Positions 52,953 to 63,139 of a DNA stretch of 64,000 bases are shown one piece after another (the first letter of the stretch is position 1; each line of letters starts with the position of its first letter). The stretch spans positions 4,526,001 to 4,590,000 of the forward strand of contig OX637344.1 of the NCBI GenBank assembly GCA_951799405.1, in the 5' to 3' direction. The position numbers and the translations under genes were made by a program. This DNA is from Agapetus fuscipes (taxonomy: Eukaryota; Arthropoda; Insecta; Trichoptera; Glossosomatidae). A model generated the notes under the pieces. It was not told the DNA's origin. It was given only the letters and a program-made list of their open reading frames with translations, and made no database searches.

Positions 52953-53455
52953 GACTTATACGTTGGTACGCGGCTGACCCCCCATTCTGTATAAAATGGT
53001 TCACTTTGCCAATGTCTCCCCAGTTTCAGGAAAGGTCGGCAGGAGTTGCATGTAGTATATGCCCATTTGAGATTTGGTTTTTATGTTGTAGGTTCACATG
53101 CGACATGCACAAGCGTGAACTTGTACGTCTCTGCTTTTGAGAATGCATGTTATGTGAATCCTTAGGACCTGTTGCACCAAACTCCAATCAGACGAAAATC
53201 AAAATTAAGTGTGATTTCTCCCTTTCAAATCAAACAATTGATTGCATATACGTAGGTCAGCTGATGTGAATCATATTTCCTGTTCAAATTCCATCACATT
53301 TTTACCAACTTTCGAGAAATATTTAACCGATGTCCTTACCAGAACTAAGCAATTAAGTTTGATGTTTCAATCAAATATTGATTGGAGGTTGGTGCAACAG
53401 GCCCTTAATGTTACATATCTTTGCAACTTAGATTAGATTAGATTAGATTTAATGG
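52953..53455 (+). mobile_element. LINE-A 3' UTR split by MITE-7
   Basis: From TTGACTTATACGTTGGTACG to TATGTGAATCC, then the MITE (53165-53404), then ATGTTACATATCTTTGCAAC and AGATT units. Confidence 0.85.
53165..53404. mobile_element. MITE-7, 240 bp, TTA duplication (PIF/Harbinger-like)
   Basis: Ends GGACCTGTTGCACCAAACTC and the complement of GGGCCTGTTGCACCAACCTC. TTA at 53162-53164 and 53405-53407. The tip and 3-bp target fit the PIF/Harbinger superfamily. Confidence 0.85.
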
Positions 53456-53720
53456 TCAGCTTGTAAGTGTACAAAAAGAATCACATGTGGTAATATAAAC
53501 TCGCAACTTAGATTATAGATGGGGATGAAAATATGGTGGTAAGTTATAGATAGATATCAACCCCTAGCATAGACGCGCAAGTTCCCTTGATTCTGTTACG
53601 GAAATTCTGAGGTTTTTTGCGAAATTGAGGAAAGTTTTTGGAACTTGGGTACAGAGGGTATTTGCTCATTAAAAAGTGTGGAAAAGAAGCAAATCCTTAA
53701 AAAGATAAATCTAACATTGT
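53456..53720. other. No recognised feature
   Basis: A lone AACTTAGATTATAGA at 53503-53518 recalls a LINE-A tail. Confidence 0.3.
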
Positions 53721-54175
53721 ATGACCGGTCCGTAGTTCAGTGGTAACACTTCGGACTCGTGAATGGAAGGTTGTGGGTTCGAATCCCGGTGGAGCACAAA
53801 AAATATACCATTTACATTGTCAAATTTTCTCTTCGCTGGGTTGAAAAATTCATAAACCTTAACCAATGACCGGTCACCAAAGGTCCATCCAGCCTTACAG
53901 CAACTGGATCTTGCTTGAGAATTGGCGCTTTGTAGTGACGACGAACAACCTTGTAAAAAGGTCGATTGCTCAATTGGTATAATACTTGCATTCCATGCCG
54001 AGAGCAAGGGCTCGATCTCAAGGTTTACTCAGCCTTCACAAGAAATGAGAACCAGCCCCCCCGCGAGCTGGGAAACCATCACTTCAAATGAAAGTGGTTG
54101 ATGTGAGGCCGACTCCTTTATCCGTAAAAATAAATAGGTCCCGAATCGCCACATGCAGTGATTCGAGTTTATTCC
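53721..54175 (+). mobile_element. SINE-II/SINE-I composite, deletion subfamily
   Basis: Complete SINE-II (head ACCGGTCCGTAGTTCAGTGG, B box GGTTCGAATCCC), joint CCTTGTAAAAAGGTCG, SINE-I head, then a jump from CTCGATCTC to AAGGTTTACTCAGCC. 3' end truncated after CGCCACATGC. Same deletion as at 14898 and 41435. Confidence 0.85.
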
Positions 54176-54360
54176 TTATTTACTCCATAAAAAAGGCCAG
54201 AGCTGTCTGCAGCGGGAGAGAAGCGAACTGACCGTTCAATTGTGAAGGTATAATGTGACTCTGAATGTGAACCGTAGCTGAAATAAGTGGTGTCTTCTTG
54301 TTACTTCTATATATAGCTTCCTTATAAATATAACTTCTATACATTTAAAAAAAACAGTAT

Positions 54361-54741
54361 ATTAATAACAGCAGTTTCCTTAGCTCCGTGCACCCTTTGA
54401 ATACGGAGCCGGCGGGTGAGAGATTGCACTTGTGGAATCTGGAGCGACCTGTAAACTTTGTGCAGCCAGGCGAGAGCCTCCCACCTGGACGGGATCTTGA
54501 GTGGCCTGTGTGGAGAGCACTCAACAGGCTGAGAACGGGTGTTGGCAGAGCTCGCTGTAACATGAGGGCCTGGGGAATCCTTCATCAAGATGACACCACG
54601 CTCTGTGAATGCAGAGCCCAACAGTCAATGGATCATCTTCGGATCTGCCCGGCCTGCCCAACAAGCTGCTCACTGGCCGACCTAATGGAGAGTAATAGTG
54701 AAGCAGTGGATGTTGCCCGACACTGGGCAAGAGTAGTGTAG
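54361..54741 (+). pseudogene. LINE-E C-terminus with zinc-knuckle-like motif
   Basis: ORF 54388-54741 reads WRALNRLRTGVGRARCNMRA, then LCECRAQQSMDHLRICPACP, and VARHWARVV before a stop. LNRLRTGxGR and CxC...MDHLxxCP are the motifs just before the end of many non-LTR polyproteins, with a C-C-H-C metal-binding pattern (C of CEC, H of DHL, C of ICP). The preceding RT region is not present. The copy keeps its frame for about 115 codons, so it is relatively young or recently truncated. Confidence 0.75.
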
Positions 54742-55259
54742 TGTCTGACACGAAGAAGAAGAATAACATAAAATAAAAATGTAAGAAAATCTTAGCCACC
54801 GACATTACACGATTCATCTATAAATAAGTCAAAGTGGAATCAAATCAAGTATGTTTTTTTTGTCCAGACGTCTGTTTGTATGTCTGAGATTTGACGTTTT
54901 TTGCAAGAAAAATAGGGATAGCTCCTTGTCACAGAGCTTATTACGGTCCTATGTATCTAGTTTGTAGGAAAAACCGTCAGGGGTTTTTCTGAGGGAAATT
55001 ACTCAATTTGTTTTTCCTCTTTTACATTACTTACTCTGCTTATTTCTTGATACCAACTGTTTTTTTTCACTGTTTGCTAATCTTTAGTCCGGGTTAAAGC
55101 TAGGGTTTGATTCCGATCAAAGTGTTTCAGAATGATGTTTGAAAATTTAGAAATTAAAATATTTTTTATTGTTATTAAAAATAGCAGAAAGTGTTATTAT
55201 TATGTGCCAAAATACAAGATGGAGAAAGCAAGATAATATAAAATTTGACATTTGACAAG
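54742..55259. other. No recognised feature
   Basis: Probably includes the 3' UTR of LINE-E at its left; no terminal repeat or tail is recognised. Confidence 0.3.
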
Positions 55260-55582
55260 TATAGTGGATGGCTCAGTTGATAAAGTGCTTGAATTCCATT
55301 CCGAGAGCCCAGGTTTGAATCTCACCGAGGGTGTCAGAAATGATTTCCCGTTTACGTGTTTATTGCAAACCCCTAAATAAAATACCGCTAAGGTTTACTC
55401 AGTCTTTACAATAAATGAGTATCAGCCCCCTTGGGAACTGGGAAACTCTCACTTCAATTGAAGTGGTTGACGTATGGACGGCCCCTTTCCCTGCTAAATT
55501 AAATAGGTGCCACTTGACACATGCAAAACCTTTCGGCGATAACGCGGCAAGATGTCGCACTATGTGTGTAGCTTAGTTGCGT
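55260..55582 (+). mobile_element. SINE-I, full length
   Basis: A box TGGCTCAGTTGA, B box GGTTTGAATCTC, GTCAGAAATGATTTCCC and the 3' block CACTATGTGTGTAGCTTAG. Confidence 0.8.
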
Positions 55583-55592
55583 TTGCTCATTC

Positions 55593-55745
55593 ACCATCAT
55601 CATCATTGGCACGACAACTCGAAGTGGGTCTTGGCCTCCCTCAGCAACCGCTGCCAGCGCTGTCTATCCAACGTCTTCCTTCTCCAGTCCCACATTCCCA
55701 TTGCACGGCGCTTGCTCATTACCGGGTTGAAAACGTCTAATTCAA
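55593..55745 (-). pseudogene. LINE-F C-terminus with (ATG)n tail
   Basis: The minus strand reads MWDWRRKTLDRQRWQRLLRE and AKTHFELSCQ, then stop and TGATGATGATGG. RQRWxxLxxEAKxH is a known end of endonuclease/RT ORFs. The ATG-type repeat is the tail. The start of the feature is set by the loss of similarity. Confidence 0.6.
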
Positions 55746-55877
55746 TTTTAATACGGTCACTGAAGGTCCATTCCGCCGCTGGGAACTGCTTGAGAAGATT
55801 ATAAAGTTTTCTGCGTTGTTTGACAGCTCTGTGGTTGACAGGTCCGGTTGAAAGGTAAACCTCATAGTATGTGACAG

Positions 55878-56092
55878 TGCCGTAAGCATGTGCGGGGGAA
55901 ATGAAACATCTATCTGAGAAGAATGACAGGAAAAACTCTGAAGGCTAGAGTTAGGAATAAATGGGTAAAGAAAGAATGTAAGTTGAAAGAGGATGTGAAA
56001 GTTAAGGCACAAAAGAATGTGATGAGATGGTTTGAGCATGTGCAAAGAATGACTGATGATAGACTGACAAATTATATAGACGGTTAACAGGA
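55878..56092 (+). pseudogene. LINE-A ORF fragment, many frameshifts
   Basis: Pieces equivalent to EMKHLxxMTGK, RVRNKWVKKE and KNVMRWFEHVQRMTDDRLT can be read in different frames. The downstream basic tail is missing. Confidence 0.65.
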
Positions 56093-56094
56093 AG

Positions 56095-56460
56095 CATCCT
56101 ACTAAAAAAATCCGTTCTTTCTAATGCGCTTACTCCCATAGCTATACGATGATTTTTCTGTTGTTTATGCCAAAGCAGACAGCTGCGTTTTCGAAGTGCC
56201 TATAGTTTTAGTGTAACCGACAAGAGTTTAGTCTTTTTTGTCCTTAAGGCGCTTGTGACATAAAAAAAATCGTAAAATTACATTAATAGGAATGCCAATA
56301 AATGCCTTTATCTTGTTGATTTTAGAGCTGTTTTGATTTCAACGATATGATAAAAAATAAAAAAGTTATGCAATTTTTTTGCAATCTCAAAGTTTAAACT
56401 GCTCTACGGAACAATTTAGTTTATGTCGCTCATGCCCTACTGCCTTTTAACCATCAATTT
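56095..56460 (+). repeat. Unclassified dispersed repeat X, copy 2
   Basis: Collinear with 19886-20265. Shared words include GAGCTGTTTTGATTT, AACGATATGATAAAAAATAA and CATGCCCTACT. Confidence 0.65.
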
Positions 56461-56539
56461 ATATTATATGGTTACTTCTTGCAATAAGACTTTGATTCTG
56501 CAAAAGAAATAACGCGTCAACATTCCGTATTTCGATAAA

Positions 56540-56724
56540 GAGACAGCTCCCTGCTTAGTGCCCAGAGTATAAAACATTCCCATGAATTCACTTCGATCGC
56601 GTAAATTGAAAATGTATAAAAAATTACCGCGGTACACCTAGTGAGTGATTTAGTTTTTATACAAGTTTCTGATTTACGCAACCGAGATGAGTTTACACAA
56701 TGTGTTATACTCGGGGTGCAGATT
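56540..56724. mobile_element. MITE-4 copy
   Basis: CACTTCGATCGCGTAAATTG at the left and GATTTACGCAACCGAGATG at the right, flanked by AGAGTATAAAACATTC and TGTTATACTCGGGG arms. Confidence 0.65.
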
Positions 56725-56739
56725 GTTTGTCCGTAGCAC

Positions 56740-56935
56740 ATCGTCCACTTAGTGCTTGTTTGTTTTATCTCCATCAGAGGTAATTTCAAATGAGCAATGT
56801 TTCTATGTATACTGGACCAAGGTGCCATGTGAAAACTGGAAATCGATTTTGAAAATATTTAAAACAACTTTCACATTATCGTGTTTTACGTATTTTTCTT
56901 AGGTCGGATTGTGTAGAATGTGATTCTTAAGGCAA
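56740..56935. mobile_element. MITE-2 fragment
   Basis: Shares TACTGGACCAAGGTGCCATG and CACATTATCGTGTTTTACG with the other copies. A second scrap lies at 57385-57437. Confidence 0.55.
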
Positions 56936-56936
56936 T

Positions 56937-57226
56937 TTACCGGTACGTAGTCCAATGGTAACGCTTTTGACTCGTAAATGTAAGGTGTGTTCGAATTAAT
57001 ATACAAGTTATATTTTCAAATACGCTCTTCGCCGGTTTGAAAAATTCACAAACCTTTACCAAATACCGGTCCCCAAAGGTCCATCCAGCCTTGTAGCAAC
57101 TGGGTCTTGCTTGAATATTGATGCTTTCTATTTCTATATTGATGCGATGACCAAACTCGCAGAGGGTTCCTGAGGTGTAATTCACACAAAAACAGCGCTC
57201 ACCCAATAATCATCCTAATATTATTC
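56937..57226 (+). mobile_element. SINE-II with LINE-C tail, full length
   Basis: Head, diverged B box, body, a small duplication of TATTGATG, ACCAAACTCGCAGAGGGTTC joint, then GTAATTCACACAAAAACAGC and ATCATCCTAATATTATT. Confidence 0.8.
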
Positions 57227-57378
57227 CCCCACTTTAAATGAAAGTGGTTGGTGTGAGGCCGGCCCCCTTTCCCGTAAAAATAAATAGGTCCCGAATCGCC
57301 ACATGCGATCCCTTCGGGGATATCGCAGGCAAGAAGTTACACATACGTGTAGCTTAGTTGCGAGTTGCGTTTGCGTAT
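57227..57378 (+). mobile_element. SINE-I 3' half, composite type
   Basis: Carries GGTGTGAGGCCGGCCCCC and GGTCCCGAATCGCC, variants otherwise seen in the deletion composites, and ends in GTTGCGAGTTGCG. Starts exactly at the end of the preceding SINE-II. Confidence 0.7.
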
Positions 57379-57437
57379 TATTAACTTCATGGAAAGGTCA
57401 TCTTTGAATCAAATGGTAGACAAGCCAAACAAGCACT

Positions 57438-58629
57438 GGGCGGGGAGGACTGGAATATTGCTTTCTCGCGTTTTCTGCCGAGGTTATTTGTTTTTACTGT
57501 GGATTATTATAAAGCCAGGAAAATCACCGAAATGATATCGGACTAAAAGTGAAACTTGAAATGTAAACAAACTTGCTTTACGGCCTGCGAAGCGGTGTTT
57601 GTGTTGTTTTTAGTGCCTGTTATATTATAATGACGATGCTTATAATAGAGACGGCAGCTAATGAAAAGTTTTTGTTATTGTCGAAAACTCATTTTGGAGC
57701 ATAGTTTGTTGTATATTCTTGTTTGAAAATGCTGCTTTGCAAAGTCGAGGCTTGTTATATTTGAAGCGTTTTCCGACGACTATTTCAACGGTATACTTTA
57801 CAAATCTACAAAATAAAATAACAATAATTGCCCTATAAGCTATTGGAAAAAAAAAGTTTCTCTGGTAGTAATATGCATGAAGACAAAGCGCTTTCTTTGT
57901 GAAATCGGACTTTGAGTTTATAGTGTGCGGCATCTCCGAACGAACGAGTTCAACTGATTGAAGAAAGTCGCTCGCGCGGTTTTTATACACTGGCTGTGCG
58001 GTAAATTTCGGGAGGGGGCGTGGCTTGTCACTACAGTGGGAACAGGAGGTGTGGTATTATTTTTAAAATTTGTCTGTACAATAATAATGCACGTTTAATT
58101 AAACTCTAACCTTTTTACTTTTCTGTTGAAGCTAAACAAAAACAAAGTTTACAATAGCTTTATTTACTTACATAATTAATACAACTGATTTTCTGTGTTT
58201 GATCAGAACATGATATTTGAGATCTTTTGCTTTTATTGAAACTCGTTCTGTTGTGCAGTCATTTGACGTTATCCCAACATAATTTTTTCCACTCTCTTAG
58301 TTATCTGCTCTGGCAAAAAGTGTGAACGCCACACGAGAGCTGGAAGCAATTCAAAATCATTCACAGATGAACGGGGGAGAGACGGAAAATAACATATGAA
58401 ACCATCGGATAACGGGTATCCGGTTGTATCCTCGGTGTTACTCAATTAGGGATACCAAAAAGTACGAGTTCCGGAAAAAATATATTATTACGCGTGTTTT
58501 TTAGCCCCTTGAAGGTGCAAACGAATTGTTTGCGAAATCAGTCGTGGGATTTTAATATACTTGCCGTAATCGAAAACATAATTGTTTTTAAATAAAGTGT
58601 AAAACTTTCACTTTCATGGCCGGTGTTAA
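57438..58629. other. Non-repetitive stretch, no gene recognised
   Basis: About 1.2 kb without recognised repeats. The 110-codon minus-strand ORF at 57658-57990 has no domain and mixed composition. Higher GC near 57930-58060. A host regulatory or exonic segment is possible but not supported. Confidence 0.35.
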
Positions 58630-58895
58630 AAATAAATAGATCACTTTTGTGTTCTTTCGGGTTTCACCATGTTCTATTTGCAGCTCCCACATATGTCGAC
58701 GTTTCGCTTTCACGAGCAGAAAGCATCTTCAAGGCGAGTTTTCAAAGCACCGTGGTGGTTTTCGTTGTATTCGCGGATGCGGACCGCCACGGCGTTTTGA
58801 AAACACGCCTTGAAGATGCTTTCTGCTCGTGAAAGCGAAACGTTGGCAGATGTGGGAGCTGCAAATAGAACTTGAAACACAAAAGTGATTTATTT
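58630..58895. mobile_element. Foldback element with two facing hammerhead-like motifs
   Basis: Arms of about 110 bp pair: TGTTCTATTTGCAGCTCCCA at the left, TGGGAGCTGCAAATAGAAC at the right. Each arm holds a motif with a long stem II (GCTTTC/GAAAGC) before GAAAC. A degenerate relative is at 31020. Confidence 0.75.
58807..58847 (+). ncRNA. Hammerhead-like motif, right arm
   Basis: Stem I GCC (58807-58809) with GGC (58845-58847). Core TTGAAGA (58810-58816). Stem II GCTTTC (58818-58823) with GAAAGC (58831-58836). GAAA 58837-58840. Stem III AC with GT, no loop. Cleavage-site T58844. The mirror motif lies at about 58694-58735 on the minus strand. A loop-less two-pair stem III could only close between two molecules. 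Confidence 0.5.
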
Positions 58896-59372
58896 ATAAA
58901 AATTGTTCTTATTTTTATGTTTTTAGATGAACCCTCACAAATAACGATCACAAAGCTGAACAGTTAAAAAACCACTCAGTATTCGAACCATCTGTGAATT
59001 AAATAAATTAGCTGAAGTTTTTTTATTAAATGAAACCCGTAAATCATAACAATACTTACCTCATTTTCGAAAAAAACGACAGATTGCCGTCTTTGGTATT
59101 ATTCAACTTAATTGTTGACTTAATCAGACTGCATAAAGGCATATCACATTGAATTTCGATTGAAATGGAAGCAATCCCGTTATTCGGGACAACTCTAGAG
59201 ATGATAGAATGAGAGAGAGAAAGAGAGAGAGAGAGAGAGATGAATCGGCGAGAGCAGAAAGTGGGAATAAAGAAATACTTATTGGGAAACTCATATTAGA
59301 GGGATTACGCCCGTAGTCCCGTAAATGGTTTCCAATGTAATCCCACCCCGAGGCTAAAGATGCGGCTTCCAA
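58896..59372. other. No gene; (GA)n microsatellite
   Basis: (GA)n at 59209-59240. Otherwise nothing recognised. Confidence 0.4.
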
Positions 59373-59469
59373 GCCTCTTCTTCCTCTACCGAGAACTACT
59401 AAATGCGGCCTTTTCTGTATTAACTACCCAACAATATGGAGGGTTTCACAAAGCAAGATACCAAAGACC
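59373..59469 (+). repeat. Arm of local inverted duplication
   Basis: About 97 bp that recur in inverse orientation at 59634-59730, inside the adjacent SINE-II. Landmarks: TACCGAGAACTACTAAATGC and GGAGGGTTTCACAAAGCAAG. Confidence 0.8.
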
Positions 59470-59476
59470 AAACGTT

Positions 59477-59873
59477 AAAAAAAATAAAAAATTAGGCTGA
59501 TTTATTTGGTGAGCACTGTTTTTGTGTGTATCACACCTCAAGAGCCCTGTGCGAGCTTAGTCGTCGCTGTAGGAAGCGCCAATTCTCAAGCAAGACCCAG
59601 TTGCTGTAAGGCTGGATGGACCTTTTGATGACCGGTCTTTGGTATCTTGCTTTGTGAAACCCTCCACATTGTTGGGTACTTAATACAGCAAAGGCCGTAT
59701 TTAGTAGTTCCCGGTAGAGAAACAAGAGGCCTGAAGAGGTTGATGAACTTTTCAACCCAGTGAAGAGCAAATTTTAAAATATAAATGGTTTTTTTTTTTT
59801 GCTCCGCCGGGATTCGAACCCACAACCTTCCATTTACGAGTCCGAAGTGTTACCACTAGACTACAGACTGGTC
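59477..59873 (-). mobile_element. SINE-II with LINE-C tail, 7-bp duplication, inverted filler
   Basis: AAACGTT at 59470-59476 and 59874-59880 frames the element. The minus strand gives head, body and LINE-C tail, but the body is interrupted after TACCAAAGACC by about 90 bp that copy the flanking 59373-59469 in inverse orientation. Confidence 0.8.
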
Positions 59874-59921
59874 AAACGTTGTATTTCACCCGTTGGATAG
59901 AGTCTGGATTAGAAGAAGTAA

Positions 59922-60077
59922 ACCGGTCCGTAGTCTTCGTAAATGGAAGGCTTTGGGCTCGTATTCCGGCGAAGCATAAAAAATATATAATTTATGTTTT
60001 TCAAATATGATGTTCGCTGGGTTGAAAAATTCGAACTTGTAAATGGAAGGTCGTGGGTTCTAGCCTTAGCGGAGCAC
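59922..60077 (+). mobile_element. SINE-II fragments, head partly repeated
   Basis: A head lacking the A-box region, body to TTCGCTGGGTTGAAAAATTC, then a second head piece with CGTGGGTTCTAGCC and GGAGCACA. Confidence 0.65.
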
Positions 60078-60087
60078 ACAATTTAAA

Positions 60088-60236
60088 CCCATTGTATTAT
60101 TTCCTCCAGAGTCATAATTTTCTTCATACAGGCTCTTCTTTTATTATGACTCTGGATATTCCATTCATTCGCAATTTCGGATATTTGGTCCATCCATACC
60201 TTTCTCGGTCTTCCTCTGCCACGACATCCATCTATT
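60088..60236 (-). mobile_element. Inverted 5' piece of LINE-A copy
   Basis: The minus strand encodes RGRGRPRKVWMDQISEIANE and RRACMKKIMTLEE. The next residues of LINE-A (EMKEVCKD) begin on the plus strand at 60239. Confidence 0.8.
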
Positions 60237-60668
60237 CTGAAATGAAAGAAGTATGTAAGGACAGAAAGAAATGGCGGTTGATCTGTAATGTTGGCGGCTA
60301 GGGTTTATTAAATTGGAATTTGTTTTTATTTGTAAACGGATATTTTGTATTTGGATATTATTATTTAGTGATGTATAAAATGTAATTTGTCGTGTGTGTG
60401 TGTTCCTTGACTTATAGGTTGGTATGCGGCTGACCACCCATGCTGTAAAAAATGGTTCACTTTGCCAATGTCACCCCTGTCTCAGGGAAGGACGGCAAGA
60501 GTTGCAGGGTGTATGTCCATTTGAGATTTGGTTTTTATGTTGTAGGTTCACATGGGGCATGTGCAAGCGCGAACTTGTTACGTGTCTGGTTGTGAGAATG
60601 CATGTAATGTGAATCTCCAATGTAACATATCTTTGCAACTTAGATTAGATTAGATTTAGATTAGTATT
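60237..60668 (+). mobile_element. LINE-A ORF end and full 3' UTR, AGATT tail
   Basis: EMKEVCKDRKKWRLICNVGG then stop (60299-60301), followed by the 3' UTR with TATGCGGCTGACCACCCATG and AGATT units. This is the cleanest link between ORF and 3' UTR in the window. Confidence 0.85.
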
Positions 60669-61377
60669 ATCAACTGTGCTCTTTGTTAGGTACAATATTT
60701 GCTCAAACCCTCATACCCGTCATATGTTTCATGTCATGTATTTGTCAGAATGACCCACAGCACATGGACTCTTATACAAAAGTATATTTTTCTTAAGTGG
60801 CAGAGCCTTCCTGTGAATTAATAGCAACGGCACGAAAAAACAAGAACCTCAAGGTCAGACGCGTGCCCATTACTCTAAAAGTAAATGATCTGATGTTACT
60901 GAAGCTAATAGCATACCTCGGGCGGCACTCCTTTTGGGATTGTTGCTAGATCGCGGGTAGCGGATACGTTCAACAAGCACTCATTATTACAAAAAAAAAA
61001 TGATCTAAGAGAGCCTTGCAAATTAATATAATTTGTGACAAACAAAAACGGCGTCTTCGTTTTACGTTTTATAATTAAATTATGTGAATATAATATGTAA
61101 ATACAAGATCCCTTACAATGTTGTTCACTTCATCAATCCGAATGTGCACGCAAAAGGTTTTAGAAGGCATGCAAATGTATGCAAATTTCAGCGAGTAGTA
61201 TGCAAAAGGAATCGTTGTACCTAATTATGTGGAATCTTTGAAAATAAACATTGTATGGCTCGTTTTAGAGAGGTCGCTTTTAGGATTCGGGTCAGGTTTT
61301 AACATAAAATCTGTCAGACATAATCAAATATGTGTAGGTACTCAAATAACTCAAAGGCTAAAAGTTCAAATACGTTT
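60669..61377. other. No recognised feature
   Basis: Nothing recognised. Confidence 0.3.
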
Positions 61378-61657
61378 TCCAGTCGATGGCTCAGTTGGTA
61401 GATTGCTTGCATTCCATGCCGAGAACTCGGGTTCGAATCCCATAACGGTGTCAGAAATGGTTTCCTGTTTTGGTGTTTATTTCAAACCCTTAATAAAGTA
61501 CACCCAAAGATTACTCCGCCTTCACAAAAAAATGAGAACCAGCCGCCTCGGGAGCTGCGAAACCCCCAATTCAACTGAAGTGGTTGGTGAAAGGTCAGCC
61601 CTATTACCTGTAAAAATAAACAGGTTCACTCGCCACATGCGATCCCTTTGGGAAGTT
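61378..61657 (+). mobile_element. SINE-I, 3' truncated
   Basis: A box TGGCTCAGTTGG, B box GGTTCGAATCC, body to CACATGCGATCCCTTTGGG. Confidence 0.8.
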
Positions 61658-61698
61658 TTTGTAAATTCTTAATTTATTTATATTTTTACATTATTAAC

Positions 61699-61958
61699 CT
61701 AAAATCCAAATCTAAATCTAAGCTGCAAAGATATGTATCATTTGAGATTAATATTAAATGCATTATCACAAGCAGACACGCATAATTTCGCGCTCACACA
61801 TGCTGCATGTGGACCTACAGTAGAAAAACACAATCTCAAATGAACATAAGCCCTGCAACTCTTGCCGACCTTCCCTGAAACAGGGGTATCATTGGCCAAG
61901 TGAATCATTTTTTACAGTATGGGTGGTCAGCCTCATGCCAACCTATAAGTCAAGGAAA
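61699..61958 (-). mobile_element. LINE-A 3' UTR, AGATTT tail
   Basis: Same variant as 8789 and 35440: ACACGCATAATTTCGCGCTC and AGATTT units. Confidence 0.8.
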
Positions 61959-62429
61959 ACAATCATTACCCGATATTAAGTACTGACACTTTCTAGAAAA
62001 TTAAACGCTTCTTGTTTTGTGTTTCATTTCTGGATAAAGGTAGCAATACCAACATTTATCTTCGTTTTTCGATATCGTTTGCGTTGTTAAAGACAGAACT
62101 GTTTTTTTGTTTCTCGACAGTAACTAAATTCCCGAGGGACTCGTTTTACTAGCGACACAAGGCAGACAGTTTTTTTGAATAATAATATGTCCTACACAAG
62201 ACTTGTTTCGTAGTTTTTTTATTTGTCGTAAGAAGTTAAGCGGGTCAAATGTTTTTGGCAGGCATTATATGAAATGGCTTACATCTTAGAAGAGATAAAA
62301 ATAAAATGGACGAAAAAATATCATGGTTTATTGGAGAGAAAATCAATTTTCCGACGTTTTGTTGGCTTCTTACTCAACATAATCAAAAGATATGCTTTTA
62401 ACGTTAAATCCTGGATTATGCATTATCCT
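61959..62429. other. No recognised feature
   Basis: The 65-codon ORF at 62274-62471 has no domain. Confidence 0.3.
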
Positions 62430-62703
62430 TGGTCGGTCCGTAGTCTAGTGGTTAGTTTTTCGGGTTTGTAAGTGGAAGGTTGTGGGTTCGGATTCTGGCG
62501 GAGCACAACAAAAAAATTGTGCATTCATGGAGTGGAATTAATTTTTAATTTTGATTAAAAATAACTTTTTTTTATACAAAAAAAAAATGTCGTTGTGTTA
62601 GCAAATATGCTATTCGCTGGGTTGAAAAAATCATATACCTTTACCAAACACGGTCGCCAAAGGTCCATCCAGCCTTACAGCTCAAATGAGTCTTGCTTGA
62701 AAA
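62430..62703 (+). mobile_element. SINE-II, body with extra 87 bp
   Basis: Head with B box GGTTCGGATTCTGG. About 87 bp of A/T-rich sequence (62512-62598) lie inside the body. It ends at TTGCTTGAAAATTTGCC, where MITE-2 starts. Confidence 0.7.
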
Positions 62704-62965
62704 TTTGCCAGTTCGCTGCCTTAGTTCTTGTTTCCCGTATAGACCTAATTTTACATTAGCAATGTTTGCGTGCGTACTAAACCAATGTGTCTTATGAAAA
62801 CAGAAAATTGATTTACAAAATATTTAAAACAACTCTCACATTATCGAGTTTTACATTTTTTCTTAGCTCAGATTGTGTAGAATTTGATTCATAAGACAAC
62901 TGCATGTAAAAGTCATATTTGACAAGATTGGCGTATACGATAAACAAGAACTGGGGGAGCGAGTT
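62704..62965. mobile_element. MITE-2 copy
   Basis: Left CAGTTCGCTGCCTTAGTTCT, right ACAAGAACTGGGGGAGCGAG. The inner part matches the 47206 copy. Confidence 0.75.
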
Positions 62966-63078
62966 GCTGTAAGGCTGGATGGGTCTTTGGTGGCCGGTCT
63001 TGCGAAGAGCATATTATTTGAAAACTAAATAGTATATTCTTGTGCTGCGAAACGTTACCACTAGACTACGGATCGGTC
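62966..63078 (-). mobile_element. SINE-II with internal deletion
   Basis: GTTGCTGTAAGGCTGGATGG, GGTGGCCGGTC, then the head ACCACTAGACTACGGATCGG. Confidence 0.65.
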
Positions 63079-63139
63079 ATTTACCGGATGATATAACCTT
63101 ATACTAACGAAAACGGTTCGTTACTCCCAAAATAACAAT

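Noticed and set aside
53242..53436. 64-codon ORF
   Set aside because: It lies inside MITE-7 and the LINE-A tail.
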